From Nocardioides sp. (GTDB lineage Bacteria; Actinomycetota; Actinomycetes; Propionibacteriales; Nocardioidaceae): a DNA stretch of 5,987 nt. A program made the position numbers and the translations under genes. Of this stretch, positions 5,559 to 5,987 are shown in pieces; within the stretch, counting starts at the first letter, position 1; the number at the start of each line of letters is the position of its first letter. Where the stretch lies: contig JAJPEO010000087.1 in assembly GCA_021166815.1 (NCBI GenBank), forward strand, positions 1-5,987, given 5' to 3'. The notes under the pieces are model-generated. The model did no database searches. It was given only the letters and a program-made list of their open reading frames with translations, and had not been told where the DNA came from.

Positions 5559-5987
5559 GTGGGACGGCTGCTGACGGTGGGTCACGGCACGCTCGACCGG
5601 GACGCCCTGGGGCAGCTGCTCGCGCAGGCGCAGGTCGACCTGCTCGTCGACGTACGCCGCTTCCCCGGCAGCCGACGCAACCCCGACGTCTCCTCCGACG
5701 CGCTCGCCGCGTGGCTCCCCGAGGCCGGTGTCGTCTACCGCTGGGAGGCGCGGCTGGGTGGCCGGCGCCGCCTGGGCGAGGGCGACGACCCCGACGCCGA
5801 CCGGTGGTGGCGCGTCGAGGCGTTCCGCGCGTACGCCGCCCACACCCGCTCGACCGAGTTCCTCGAGGCGCTCGACGACCTGGCCGCCGACGTCGAGGAC
5901 AGGGGGACCACTGCCGTCATGTGCAGCGAGAGCGTCTGGTGGCGCTGCCACCGCAGGCTCGTCGCCGACGCCGCGGTCCTGCTGCGC
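5559..5987 (+). CDS. DUF488 family protein, 3'-truncated by the window edge
   Basis: The frame is open from a GTG at 5559 to the end of the window, giving 143 residues with no stop. The DUF488 signatures are clear: an N-terminal LLTVGHGTLDRDAL (4-17), then LLVDVRRFPGSRRNP (28-42), then YRWEARLGG (60-68). Near the right edge, MCSESVWWRCHRRLVAD (121-137) places Cys122 and Cys130 in the family's C-x-E-x(5)-CHR pattern. Family members usually run about 120-180 residues, so most of the protein is present and only a short C-terminus should be missing. The start is supported by the purine-rich GGAAGGGA at 5542-5549, nine bases upstream, and by the family starting just before the TVGHG motif. The function of DUF488 is not established; the conserved Cys/His/Arg cluster suggests an active or metal-binding site, which is an inference. 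It is divergent from the DUF2237 gene. Confidence 0.9.
   Translation, partial: MGRLLTVGHGTLDRDALGQLLAQAQVDLLVDVRRFPGSRRNPDVSSDALAAWLPEAGVVYRWEARLGGRRRLGEGDDPDADRWWRVEAFRAYAAHTRSTEFLEALDDLAADVEDRGTTAVMCSESVWWRCHRRLVADAAVLLR

Noticed and set aside
4167..5951. Very long minus-strand frame (594 codons) across the kinase, regulator and DUF genes
   Set aside because: It crosses several genes with clear domains on other frames, and its composition is that of a shadow frame.

Overview
The window is about 70% G+C, with dense coding, strong G/C bias at third codon positions, GTG starts, and protein families typical of Actinomycetota. Together these suggest a high-GC actinobacterium, possibly from the Nocardioidaceae or a related group; the genus is an inference. 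No mobile element, CRISPR array, tRNA or rRNA was seen. Apart from short intergenic gaps the whole window is genic, and it reads as ordinary chromosomal sequence.

Layout from left to right. Bases 1-106 hold no supportable gene. A minus-strand gene (107-1987) encodes a two-TM, two-RCK ion channel of the CASTOR/POLLUX-related family. A 143-bp divergent intergenic region carrying several dyads separates it from a plus-strand gene (2131-2352) for a 73-residue protein. That protein resembles the Tudor/SH3-like C-terminal domain of PcrA/UvrD helicases. Next, in convergent orientation, is an unrecognised six-TM membrane protein (2419-3057, minus). Across a 192-bp divergent region rich in CGGAG/CTCCG pentamers lies a two-gene operon: a NarL-type membrane sensor histidine kinase (3250-4434) and its LuxR/NarL-type response regulator (4431-5132), coupled by an ATGA overlap. 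The regulator's 3' end overlaps by 43 bp the 3' end of a convergent DUF2237 gene (5090-5479, minus). A divergent DUF488-family gene starts at 5559 and runs off the right edge.

How the genes may work together. The kinase and regulator form one complete phosphorelay. The six-TM protein read divergently from the same intergenic region is the best local candidate for a regulated target or accessory sensor, but this rests on context only. The channel is probably a gated monovalent-cation or related channel in the cytoplasmic membrane, controlled by its cytosolic RCK domains. Nothing in the window ties it functionally to the two-component system. DUF2237 and DUF488 are conserved domains of uncertain biochemical function.

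I found no clear, wholly new multi-gene system. The most interesting signals are the repeat-rich promoter of the kinase operon, the dyads and possible Shine-Dalgarno-sequestering hairpin in front of the channel gene, and the stand-alone Tudor-like small protein.
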